Below are positions 15,003 to 20,093 of a DNA stretch of 20,093 nucleotides, piece by piece. Positions within the stretch are counted from its first letter, which is position 1. Every line of letters begins with the position of its first letter. Where the stretch lies: the IMG/VR virus record IMGVR_UViG_3300027805_000110, positions 1 through 20,093 of that record; one strand, written 5' to 3'. The notes under the pieces are model-generated. The model saw nothing but the letters and a program-made list of their open reading frames with translations. It had not been told where the DNA came from and ran no database searches. Both the position numbers and the translations under genes were made by a program. Source of the DNA: a virus.

Positions 15003-15433
15003 GCCGAGGCCGCGCCTTGCAGCACTATGGCAAGCTGGGTGTGGCCAACCTGTCCAGCGAGGTCAAGGCCATCTGGTACAGCCGCCACATCGAGCCTGAG
15101 CCGTGCGAGCCGGTGGACACCTACTGGCCGACCTGCACCGATCCTGACTTGGTGCTGCGCCAGGACTTCGCCAGGCGTCTGGTGGTCATCACGCCACTGA
15201 CTGAGATCGAGGAGTGGGCTGTGGTGCTGTGCGTGCTGGACAACTGCACGCTGCGCGAGGCAGGCCAGGAGATGGACAGGACTCAGGAGCGTGTGCGCCA
15301 GATTCTGATGAAGGCCATGCGCAAGTTTCGGACATGCCAGAAAGCACTGACTGGCATGCATTTGTGGGAGTTAGACACCAGGGACATGTCGTACTTCTGG
15401 TGGAGGAATGAACAAAGGAGAAAGCATGATTGA
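14999..15433 (+). CDS. Sigma-70 region 4-only regulator
   Basis: A 144-residue protein whose residues about 64-111 read like sigma-70 region 4.2: TPLTEIEEWAVVLCVL, then TLREAGQEMDRTQERVRQI and LMKAMRKFR, close to the canonical TLEEVGxxFxVTRERIRQIEAKALRKLR. It lacks regions 2 and 3, so it cannot melt a -10 element alone; it may bind -35-like sites or remodel host RNA polymerase, as small phage transcription factors do. The first 60 residues (YWPTCTDPDLVL) and last 35 are unfamiliar. ATG overlaps the helicase stop by four bases. A late-gene activator role is an inference from domain and position. Confidence 0.8.
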   Translation: MSRGRALQHYGKLGVANLSSEVKAIWYSRHIEPEPCEPVDTYWPTCTDPDLVLRQDFARRLVVITPLTEIEEWAVVLCVLDNCTLREAGQEMDRTQERVRQILMKAMRKFRTCQKALTGMHLWELDTRDMSYFWWRNEQRRKHD

Positions 15434-15677
15434 CGTTGAAGAACACTTGAAGCGCGCTGCCGGATGCGAGTCCGTCACGCTGCCTGCAGCCATGTGGCTG
15501 GATGCGCTGTGGGAGCTGCAGAGCAGGCGCAGCGATGAGATGGTCACCATCGGGCCATTCTACTTGAAGCGCTACGACGAGCACAGCTTCTGGCTTGGCC
15601 ACGAGAGTGGGGAAGGCATGCAGGTGCGTGATCACCGCGTGCTGGATGTTTTCAACGAACTGTGGAAGGAGTTTTGA
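15426..15677 (+). CDS. Unidentified small phage protein (83 aa)
   Basis: I place the start at the ATG at 15426 (MIDVEEHLKRAAG) because AAAGGAG lies five bases upstream; the ATG at 15408 has its only purine stretch directly abutting it. The product has an N-terminal helix pair (LPAAMWLDALWELQSRR) and a short beta region (TIGPFYLKRYDEHSFWLG). No family recognised. Expressed with the sigma-like gene upstream and a Cys-rich gene three bases downstream. Confidence 0.7.
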   Translation: MIDVEEHLKRAAGCESVTLPAAMWLDALWELQSRRSDEMVTIGPFYLKRYDEHSFWLGHESGEGMQVRDHRVLDVFNELWKEF

Positions 15678-15679
15678 AC

Positions 15680-15877
15680 ATGACCACCAGACCACCAGAG
15701 CCGGAGTTCCTGATCCAGTGGCGTGAATGGGTCCAGGCAGGGCCGCCCAAGTGCTGCCACACCTGCGAGCACTACGGGGTCGATGGCCTGTGTGTGGAGT
15801 TCTTCATGCGGCCGCCTGACGACTTTGCAGCAACCGTGGACGCCTGCGACAAGTGGGAACAGGAGATTCCGTTTTGA
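15680..15877 (+). CDS. Small Cys-rich, probably zinc-binding protein
   Basis: Start at 15680 is preceded by AAGGAG eight bases away; a longer frame from 15662 lies inside the upstream gene. The 65-residue product has Cys 25, 26 and 29 (KCCHTC), Cys 38 (GLC) and Cys 56 (ACDKWEQE), a spacing seen in small phage zinc proteins with a CxxC...C...C-x-x-W arrangement. Function unknown; it may bind nucleic acid or protein. Its stop overlaps the TTG start of the nuclease gene. Confidence 0.75.
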   Translation: MTTRPPEPEFLIQWREWVQAGPPKCCHTCEHYGVDGLCVEFFMRPPDDFAATVDACDKWEQEIPF

Positions 15878-16233
15878 CCGTCGACCGCATTCCCACCGAG
15901 CACGAGGAGCAGCGCGAGCTGGTGCGCTGGTTTAGGCAGACATGGCCAGGCGTGCGCATCTTCGCCATCCCCAATGGTGGAGCGCGCAGCAAGGCCACCG
16001 CTGGCCGCCTGAAGGCCGAAGGTGTGGCCTCTGGCGTGCCTGACCTATTCGTGCCGGCCTGGCGCTTGTGGGTCGAGATGAAGCGCAGCAAGGGTGGCAG
16101 CCTCAGCCCAGAGCAAAAGGACTGGATCGAATACTTGGAAGGTGTTGGATATTGGGTTATAGTGGGAAAAGGTGCGGATCATGCCAAGCAGCAGATCAGC
16201 GCCTTTTTCACCACCAACCAAGGAAACCCATGA
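15874..16233 (+). CDS. VRR-NUC domain nuclease
   Basis: Stand-alone VRR-NUC nuclease of the phage Holliday-junction or structure-specific type. The catalytic core reads IPNGGAR, then GVPDLFVPAWRLWVEMKR with Asp 57, Glu 68 and Lys 70, then SPEQKDWIEYLEGVGYWVIV, the hallmark of this PD-(D/E)XK group. I choose the TTG at 15874, which has AGGAGA seven bases upstream and overlaps the previous stop as TTGA. A GTG at 15853 in the same frame has a poorer site. The usual length is about 100-120 residues and this is 119. It may resolve recombination intermediates before packaging. Confidence 0.88.
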   Translation: MTVDRIPTEHEEQRELVRWFRQTWPGVRIFAIPNGGARSKATAGRLKAEGVASGVPDLFVPAWRLWVEMKRSKGGSLSPEQKDWIEYLEGVGYWVIVGKGADHAKQQISAFFTTNQGNP

Positions 16234-16472
16234 GCACTCGCATCTATTTGGTCACCGACACGGAGACCAACAAGCACCGCCTGATCCGCGCTGCTAACCA
16301 GGCGCAGGCCATCCGGCACGCTGCCCAGACACGATTCGACATCGAGGTGGCAGGCCAGGACGACCTGGTCAGCCTGCTCACGCATGGCGTGCCTGTCGAG
16401 CTGGCCACCGGCCAGGCCACCGCCGATATGTTCGAGGAGGCCGCGATGGTCAATGCTGGAGGGACTGACTGA
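16230..16472 (+). CDS. Conserved small phage protein (80 aa)
   Basis: Starts at the ATG in ATGA overlapping the nuclease stop, with AAGGAAA upstream; the longer in-frame extension lies inside the VRR-NUC gene. Sequence: a beta-hairpin RIYLVTDTETNKHRLIRAANQAQAIRHAAQ, then TRFDIEVAGQDDLVSLLTHGVPVE and an acidic C-terminus. The RIYLVTD...RLIRAANQAQAIRHA pattern recurs in phages of Burkholderiales in my recollection, but no function is known to me. Confidence 0.75.
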   Translation: MSTRIYLVTDTETNKHRLIRAANQAQAIRHAAQTRFDIEVAGQDDLVSLLTHGVPVELATGQATADMFEEAAMVNAGGTD

Positions 16473-16843
16473 TGGCCAAGTTTCGCAAGAAGCCTGTTGT
16501 CATCGAGGCCACGCAGTGGTTCAAGAATGGCGATCACCCGCTGGACTACAGCAAGACACATGATGGGTTTGCTGGTGGCGAACTGGTCACGTTTTCACCT
16601 GAGTATCGCAAGCAGATGCAATGGGAAGGCGACATCGTGCGCTACTACCGCACGCCAGATGTTGACGGACAGACAGTGTGCAAACACTGCGGAGACATCA
16701 TGCACAACCACGGCTGGATTGACACGCTTGAGGGAGGCCACATTGTCTGCCCCGGCGACTGGATCATCACCGGCGTCAAGGGCGAACACTACCCATGCAA
16801 GCCGGACATTTTTGCTGCGACCTACGATGAGGTGACCGACTGA
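16472..16843 (+). CDS. Conserved phage protein with CxxC/HxH (123 aa)
   Basis: Recognisable as a widespread phage hypothetical: the N-terminal MAKFRKKPVVIEATQW and the C-terminal PGDWIITGVKGEHYPCKPDIF, ending ATYDEVTD, are its two conserved blocks. Unlike many relatives, the middle carries CKHCGDIMHNH (Cys 70, Cys 73, His 78, His 80), which could bind zinc. Starts at ATG sharing one base with the preceding stop (TGATG). Function unknown. Confidence 0.82.
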   Translation: MAKFRKKPVVIEATQWFKNGDHPLDYSKTHDGFAGGELVTFSPEYRKQMQWEGDIVRYYRTPDVDGQTVCKHCGDIMHNHGWIDTLEGGHIVCPGDWIITGVKGEHYPCKPDIFAATYDEVTD

Positions 16844-17034
16844 TGAAAGCGCCGACCACTCCCAAGTCGTCGGCCTCGGCCGTCAAGGACCGATACCTGA
16901 CGATCCGCGTGCCGCCAGAGGTCGAGCTGGCGCTTCGCCGCCAGGCTGACGCAGACACCAGGACGCTGGCCGCCCAGGTGCTGCACTACATCAAGCAGGG
17001 GCTGGCCAAGAGCCAGGAGGAGGCTGCCGTATGA
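16843..17034 (+). CDS. Ribbon-helix-helix (Arc-like) DNA-binding protein
   Basis: A 63-residue protein with a basic N-terminal arm, a single beta strand DRYLTIRVPP (about 17-25), then two helices VELALRRQADADTRTLAAQVLHYIKQGL, the layout of Arc/CopG regulators, which bind operators as dimers with the strand in the major groove. It starts in a TGATG overlap. No antitoxin partner (no toxin gene adjacent), so a phage transcription regulator is more likely. Possible sites include the ATCGTGG repeats at 17849-17865, which is inference. Confidence 0.72.
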   Translation: MKAPTTPKSSASAVKDRYLTIRVPPEVELALRRQADADTRTLAAQVLHYIKQGLAKSQEEAAV

Positions 17035-17162
17035 AGCAGCGCACGCGAGTGTCTGTGCAGTGGTTTCCTCGTCGCTGGCCGTACTTCGCCATTGGGTTCG
17101 ACCGTGGCGAGTTCCATCTGTACCTGTGGATCTTCGAGATCGAGGTCTGGAGGTCGTACTGA
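17031..17162 (+). CDS. Micro-protein, 43 aa, aromatic-rich
   Basis: Short gene found by following the overlaps: ATGA with the RHH gene at 17031 and a TGA that shares its last base with the next ATG. AGGAGGAGGC upstream gives a strong ribosome binding site. The product (MKQRTRVSVQWFPRRWPYFAIG then FDRGEFHLYLWIFEIEVW) is rich in Trp, Phe and Tyr with a beta-strand pattern. No family recognised. Confidence comes from spacing and RBS, not similarity. Confidence 0.62.
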   Translation: MKQRTRVSVQWFPRRWPYFAIGFDRGEFHLYLWIFEIEVWRSY

Positions 17163-17335
17163 TGGCTGCCGACAGCCCGAACGACAAGCGCCACATCCTG
17201 GTGGCGCTGCTGCGTCCTGCGTCGATCAGCCTGGCCGCGTGCCAGGTCATCGGTGGGCCGCGGCCTCCGGCCATCGCCGTGTTCTTGGACCGTGAGCAGG
17301 GCATCATCAGCCTGGTGGACGTGGTCGCGCCATGA
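17162..17335 (+). CDS. Micro-protein, 57 aa
   Basis: Starts at ATG in TGATG after the 43-residue protein, with GGAGG 8-10 bases upstream, and stops in ATGA with the next gene. The product begins MAADSPNDKRHILVALLRP and contains a hydrophobic segment (SISLAACQVIGGPRPPAIAVFLD). Not recognised. A longer frame from 17060 overlaps the neighbour and lacks a good start. Confidence 0.58.
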   Translation: MAADSPNDKRHILVALLRPASISLAACQVIGGPRPPAIAVFLDREQGIISLVDVVAP

Positions 17336-17826
17336 AGAAGTCAGGCAAGCGCAAGCTGGCTGGCCGGCCGGTGACCTACACGCACTTGGACGAGCTGATG
17401 GCCAGCGCCAGCGAGCCGCTGCCGCAAGAGCAGCGCACCTACCAGCTTACGCGCATGTACCAGGGGCTGCACGCCCTGGAGACGGCCGCGGAGCCTGGCA
17501 AGGAGGACTGGCGTGTCGTCAGCGATGCCGTCAACATGCTGGAGACCCTGGTGGTCGAGATGCAGGTCTGCGAGGACGCCAGCGGCCTGCTGATGGACGC
17601 CATCCGCGGCCTGGCAGTGGCCGGTCAGCGCCACAAACGCGAAGGCAAGCCCATCAGGCTGGACGGTCCTGGCATCCAGGCCGTGCGCACCGTCCTGGCC
17701 AACTACGGTGAGCTGCTGGACATGCTGCCGGCACGCACCATGATCAGGTGCCACCGTCTTACCGAGAAGCGCATCCACGCCATCCTGGACGGCCGCAAGC
17801 AGCCGCACGATGTCGAGGTGGTCTAA
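17332..17826 (+). CDS. Unidentified operon-end protein (164 aa)
   Basis: Last gene before the internal promoter. Basic N-terminus (MKKSGKRKLAGRPVTYTHLDELM), then mostly helices, including RMYQGLHALETAAEPGKEDWRVVSDAVNMLETLV, and a C-terminus KRIHAILDGRKQPHDVEVV. ATGA overlap with the 57-residue gene. I do not recognise it; helical, DNA-binding-like charge suggests a regulatory or nucleic-acid role, but no motif proves this. Confidence 0.78.
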   Translation: MKKSGKRKLAGRPVTYTHLDELMASASEPLPQEQRTYQLTRMYQGLHALETAAEPGKEDWRVVSDAVNMLETLVVEMQVCEDASGLLMDAIRGLAVAGQRHKREGKPIRLDGPGIQAVRTVLANYGELLDMLPARTMIRCHRLTEKRIHAILDGRKQPHDVEVV

Positions 17827-17840
17827 GGGTTTTCACTTAC

Positions 17841-17871
17841 TTGCGTCCATCGTGGGAAATCGTGGTAAGAT
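17841..17871 (+). promoter_or_regulatory. Internal extended -10 promoter with ATCGTGG direct repeats
   Basis: TAAGAT (17866-17871) preceded by TGG gives an extended -10 element; the only -35 candidate is TTGCGT (17841-17846) at a long 19-base spacing, which an extended -10 tolerates. Inside the spacer ATCGTGG occurs twice (17849-17855 and 17859-17865), ten bases apart, so a bound regulator would see both on one face of the helix. It sits in the 79-base gap before the 67-residue gene, the largest gap in this half of the operon. Confidence 0.45.
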
Positions 17872-17905
17872 GTGGCCATCGCAACCAACCAGCAAGGAGC
17901 TGACC

Positions 17906-18109
17906 GTGAACAAGACCCAGAAACGCGAGATCGAGAAGGCACGCGACTTCCACAGCCTCGGCCACCACAAGACGGCCGCGCGCATCCTGGCCACCTGCCA
18001 GCGCTGCGCTTTGACCAAGCGCGCCCAGCAGGCCATCATTGAGGTGGCGCAGGAGCTGGATTTGATGCGCTTCATGCGCATCGAGAACGGCTGCCTCGTG
18101 ACCGACTGA
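17906..18109 (+). CDS. Unidentified small protein (67 aa), GTG start
   Basis: I start it at the GTG at 17906, which has AAGGAGC five bases upstream; extension to 17810 would run through the promoter. The product MNKTQKREIEKARDFHSLGHHKTAARILATCQRCALTKRAQQAIIEVAQEL is helical and basic, with one CxxC (CQRC) and a short C-terminal end. No family recognised. First gene after the internal promoter. Confidence 0.7.
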   Translation: MNKTQKREIEKARDFHSLGHHKTAARILATCQRCALTKRAQQAIIEVAQELDLMRFMRIENGCLVTD

Positions 18110-18120
18110 AGGAGACCACC

Positions 18121-18312
18121 ATGCAACTCAAGCGCTACCACGTCATCCTGGGCCTAATCGGCCTGGTGATCGCAATGGGCATCGTCGGCCAGTCCGACTT
18201 CGAGGAGGCCGAGCGCCAGCAGGCCGAATACTGCGAGATGGTCAAGCTGTGGAAGCAGACCAAAGGCCAGGCCGGCTGGCCTGCCTACAACGGTGAAGGC
18301 ATGTGCCGGTGA
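18121..18312 (+). CDS. Small membrane-anchored phage protein (63 aa)
   Basis: ATG at 18121 has AAGGAGACCACC upstream. A hydrophobic helix (YHVILGLIGLVIAMGIVG, about residues 6-23) gives one N-terminal membrane segment, followed by an acidic soluble part reading EEAERQQAEYCEMVKLWKQTKGQAGWPAYNGEGMC. The YCEMVxLWxxTxGQxGWPxY block recurs in phage small proteins in my recollection. Role unknown; the lysis genes are on the other strand, so it need not be a holin. Confidence 0.72.
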   Translation: MQLKRYHVILGLIGLVIAMGIVGQSDFEEAERQQAEYCEMVKLWKQTKGQAGWPAYNGEGMCR

Positions 18313-18506
18313 CCTGCAACCAGAACTGCCGCCAGGGCAGGGACTGCAACTGTGCAGGCTGGCATGTGGTGCCGCTGCATGATCTGCGAGAGCACGAGGT
18401 CAATGGCTCGTGCTGGTGCAAGCCTACGCTTGATGAAGGCGTCTGGCTGCACCATTCGATGGATGGCCGGGAGGCTTTCGAGACTGGCGAGCGTCAGCCG
18501 TCCTGA
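18309..18506 (+). CDS. Small Cys-rich protein (65 aa)
   Basis: GTG at 18309 overlaps the previous stop as GTGA; a GTG at 18303 in the same frame is an alternative with a closer GAAGG. Six cysteines lie at 3, 7, 13, 15, 35 and 37 (TCNQNC, RDCNC, SCWC), and His residues occur between, a likely metal-binding fold. The C-terminus reads TLDEGVWLHHSMDGREAFETG. No family recognised. Its stop is one base from the convergent holin stop. Confidence 0.7.
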   Translation: MTCNQNCRQGRDCNCAGWHVVPLHDLREHEVNGSCWCKPTLDEGVWLHHSMDGREAFETGERQPS

Positions 18507-18507
18507 T

Positions 18508-18879
18508 TCATCCCTTGCGCCTGGCGTAGAACAGCGTCCTGTCACCGAACAGGTAGAAGCCAACAGCCGCAGCGAAGTTGTCCACCGCATCGCTCGGCTG
18601 TCCGTTCAGCTTTAGCGTGGCCCAGGTGCCGAGCACGATCAGCGCCACGCCAGGCCGCATAAGCCGCACGATGGCCTCAACCCAGGGGTATGACTGATTT
18701 GTGCCACCTGCATCATTCATAGCCTTGAACATCTCGATGTCGAGCTGGCGAACCTTGATGTACTCATCGACATTGGTCGGCTTGTAGCCATCGGTCTGAA
18801 TGTAGCGGCCGATCAGCGACTTTCCGAGGTCCACCACCAGAGGACCAAAAGCCGCCAGGATGGTCATCGGATCAATCAT
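18508..18879 (-). CDS. Holin, three-helix (GTA_holin_3TM-like)
   Basis: Likely membrane pore former that lets the endolysin out. The N-terminus (MTILAAFGPLVVDLGKSLIGRYI) is amphipathic or membrane-associated; two clear hydrophobic segments follow (MRPGVALIVLGTWATLKL, about 74-91, and AVDNFAAAVGFYLFGD, about 98-113), and the C-terminus is basic (YARRKG), matching the holin-of-3TMs family. ATG at 18879 has AAGGAGT four bases upstream and overlaps the endolysin stop as ATGA. Confidence 0.78.
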   Translation of the reverse strand: MIDPMTILAAFGPLVVDLGKSLIGRYIQTDGYKPTNVDEYIKVRQLDIEMFKAMNDAGGTNQSYPWVEAIVRLMRPGVALIVLGTWATLKLNGQPSDAVDNFAAAVGFYLFGDRTLFYARRKG

Positions 18880-19259
18880 GGGTACTCCTTGCGAGTCAGC
18901 TCGAAGTGTGGACCATCAGGGAAGCCCTTCCAATCACCACCCCAGATGATGGCCACGTTCAGCTCCTTGGCCGCCTCTTTCATGGCCTTGGCGATCTTGT
19001 GGTACAGGGGCCAGTCCCAGCGCACCTCGTCATCAACCCAGGCTCCAAGATCGACTGCATGCCCTGTGATGTGTCGGCCATTGAGTGTCTGACTCGCGCC
19101 GGCCTCATACAGCGCCTTCTGGCGCTCTGGAGTGCGCAAACCCTCCAGGACCGTGAAGTCGATGGTGGTGATCTCAATGGCTCGCTCGACGACCTTGACC
19201 AGGTCTTCATGCACTCCCTTGAGCCTCTGTTTTGAGCGTGTGCCGAGCTTGTATGCCAT
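18876..19259 (-). CDS. Endolysin, M15 L-alanyl-D-glutamate peptidase-like
   Basis: Cell-wall peptidase of the VanY/M15 fold. Zinc ligands are His 63 and Asp 70 (GRHITGHAVDL) and His 118 (GPHFEL); the WGGDWKGFPDGPHFEL segment has the expected acidic residue just before the last His. Upstream, LEGLRTPERQKALYEAGAS is the family's substrate-binding loop region. At 127 residues it is a bare catalytic domain with no wall-binding module and no signal peptide, so it needs the holin. Shine-Dalgarno AGGAGG lies five bases before the ATG at 19259. Confidence 0.93.
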   Translation of the reverse strand: MAYKLGTRSKQRLKGVHEDLVKVVERAIEITTIDFTVLEGLRTPERQKALYEAGASQTLNGRHITGHAVDLGAWVDDEVRWDWPLYHKIAKAMKEAAKELNVAIIWGGDWKGFPDGPHFELTRKEYP

Positions 19260-19268
19260 CAGCGCCTC

Positions 19269-19457
19269 CTAGTTGGCCACGTACTGGATGACCACAACAG
19301 GTCGGCTGCGCCCGGTGTGGATTACCGTCCTCACCGCACTGATGGGCAAGGCAGACAGGTGCGAGATAACTTCCTGCTTGGACAAGCCCAGGGCATCGGC
19401 CAATTCCTTGGCCGTGCGCCTGTTCTCTCGAACCATCTGCAGGATTTGCTCGCGCAT
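19269..19457 (-). CDS. Small winged-helix DNA-binding protein in lysis cassette
   Basis: 62 residues starting at the ATG that shares one base with the preceding stop (TGATG); a longer frame to 19529 lies inside that gene. REQILQMVRENRRTAKELADALGLSKQEVISHLSALPI is a classic winged-helix HTH, followed by a beta wing (SAVRTVIHTGRSRPVVVIQYVAN). Similar in architecture to small MarR/ArsR/IclR-type N-terminal domains. Finding a transcription factor between lysis genes is unusual; it may time lysis or repress an early promoter. A target cannot be named. Confidence 0.72.
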   Translation of the reverse strand: MREQILQMVRENRRTAKELADALGLSKQEVISHLSALPISAVRTVIHTGRSRPVVVIQYVAN

Positions 19458-19690
19458 CAGTGCTTCCAGAGGCTGATGATGTACCCGACGACGACCGAGA
19501 TACCAGATACGATGCTCATGCCGAACCATAGGCCGCCCTTGCCTTTATTGGCCAGGGCCAGCAGCTCCTCGATGTTGCGCTCCAGTTTGTCGACCTTCTT
19601 GTCCATCTCCTGGACCTTCTGCCAGAGCACGCCATACTTGACCAGGTCAATGCCTTCTTGTTGTTCCTGCAGCATCGTGTCCGACTCCAT
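19457..19690 (-). CDS. Coiled-coil plus TM protein (XhlA-like)
   Basis: The ATG at 19690 shares one base with the preceding stop (TGATG) and has GAAGG upstream; a TTG at 19693 is less likely. A coiled coil (LWQKVQEMDKKVDKLERNIEELLALANKG) leads into one C-terminal membrane helix (GLWFGMSIVSGISVVVGYIISLW), the layout of XhlA-type haemolysin/holin-associated proteins. Beside holin and endolysin it likely tunes lysis. Confidence 0.72.
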   Translation of the reverse strand: MESDTMLQEQQEGIDLVKYGVLWQKVQEMDKKVDKLERNIEELLALANKGKGGLWFGMSIVSGISVVVGYIISLWKH

Positions 19691-20043
19691 CAAAGACCTT
19701 CGCCTGGGGTCATGTAGACCGTCGAAGCAGCACCGGCTGCGCCGCTGAAGTACAGACCAGCAGAGAAGCGCAGGATTTCAACAGCGCCAGCCACCAACGG
19801 GATGCTGGGAGCAGGATTGCCTGCAGTGGCCGCCACAGCGTTGGCCTGGGCCTCGGCAGCAGTCGGACCGTAGCCAAGATGCACAGTGTTGGCGCTGGCG
19901 TTCACGATACGCATCTGGCCAGCCACATGATCAGAGAACTTCTGATAGACCGGAACCTGCACGCCAAGCGGAGGTGCGACAGCAGCCGCGATGACTACGG
20001 TCTCGCCTTGCGGGTTGAATGCGATTTGACTGTTGGTTGCCAT
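19690..20043 (-). CDS. Probable virion protein of unknown role (117 aa)
   Basis: The ATG at 20043 has GGAAGGA seven bases upstream; extension to 20079 runs into the preceding gene. The product is beta-rich and Ala-rich (ATNSQIAFNPQGETVVIAAAVAPPLGVQVPVY, later RIVNASANTVHLGYGPTAAEAQANA and VEILRFSAGLYFSGA), without charges typical of enzymes, and looks like a small beta-sandwich. Between a probable fibre gene and the lysis genes, it could be a capsid decoration or fibre-associated protein. No family named. Confidence 0.68.
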   Translation of the reverse strand: MATNSQIAFNPQGETVVIAAAVAPPLGVQVPVYQKFSDHVAGQMRIVNASANTVHLGYGPTAAEAQANAVAATAGNPAPSIPLVAGAVEILRFSAGLYFSGAAGAASTVYMTPGEGL

Positions 20044-20057
20044 GATGATTCCTTCCT

Positions 20058-20093
20058 TTATTTCCAAAGACCAACACAACGAATGCTGTAAAA
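20058..20093 (-). CDS. C-terminal end of an upstream gene, perhaps tail fibre
   Basis: Reading leftward from the right edge, one frame is open and ends TAA at 20058, giving FYSIRCVGLWK. An SIRCV-type ending is typical of C-type-lectin-like or fibre-tip domains (xxSVRCVR). It lies 14 bases before the next gene. Only 12 codons are visible, so this is tentative. Confidence 0.35.
   Translation of the reverse strand, partial: FYSIRCVGLWK

Noticed and set aside
16843-17162. Toxin-antitoxin pair formed by the RHH protein and the 43-residue protein
   Set aside because: The neighbour has no resemblance to ParE, RelE, MazF or other known toxins, and it is embedded in a long coupled operon instead of a two-gene unit.
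18538-18553. CCTGT/ACAGG hairpin near the convergent gene ends
   Set aside because: It is a five-pair stem inside the holin coding sequence with no T run; not a convincing terminator.
1-20093. CRISPR array, tRNA, insertion sequence or integrase
   Set aside because: No regular spacer-separated repeats, no cloverleaf with a recognisable TTCGA arm in gaps, no transposase or recombinase motif in any supported frame.

Overview
The window is part of a tailed bacteriophage genome (or a prophage copy of one) with P22-type virion genes, GC-rich and very tightly packed. The portal, coat and scaffolding proteins resemble those of P22-like podoviruses, so short-tailed (podovirus) morphology is likely, although no tail gene is visible. 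Base composition, codon use, DnaA-box sequence and the overall gene set suggest a proteobacterial host, perhaps one of the Burkholderiales. That host guess is an inference, because no host gene is present. No integrase, excisionase or CI-type repressor is visible, so lysogeny is unsupported by this window.

Layout. (1) 6950 to 1, minus strand: packaging and head genes in the order DUF6378-like protein, small terminase, large terminase, portal, an unidentified 423-residue protein, a 64-residue protein, scaffold, and major coat protein cut by the window edge. (2) 6951-7177: a non-coding segment with three perfect DnaA boxes and GTTCC-rich repeats, a candidate replication origin. (3) 9380 to 7178, minus strand: a small helix-turn-helix protein overlapping a Toprim plus RecA-like ATPase primase-helicase. 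(4) 9381-9499: a control region where two divergent promoters overlap. (5) 9500-18506, plus strand: an early-type operon. It begins with a recombination cassette (Sak4-like ATPase, partner protein, DUF669 SSB-like protein, Cas4/RecB-type nuclease), followed by a DUF551 protein, an SF2 helicase, a protein carrying only sigma-70 region 4, a VRR-NUC nuclease and many small proteins. A second promoter at about 17841-17871 precedes the last three genes. (6) 20093 to 18508, minus strand: the tail end of a probable fibre gene, a small virion-like protein, and a lysis cassette (coiled-coil/TM protein, winged-helix protein, M15 endolysin, three-helix holin).

How it fits together. The two minus-strand late blocks probably form one late transcription unit on a circular or circularly permuted genome: packaging and head genes run off the left edge, and fibre and lysis genes come back in at the right edge. 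The early plus-strand block sits between them and converges on the late unit with a single base between stop codons at 18507. The 9.4 kb region probably decides between leftward replication-gene transcription and rightward recombination-gene transcription. The sigma region-4 protein is a plausible early-to-late regulator. Most adjacent genes overlap by 1, 4 or 8 bases, which implies widespread translational coupling.
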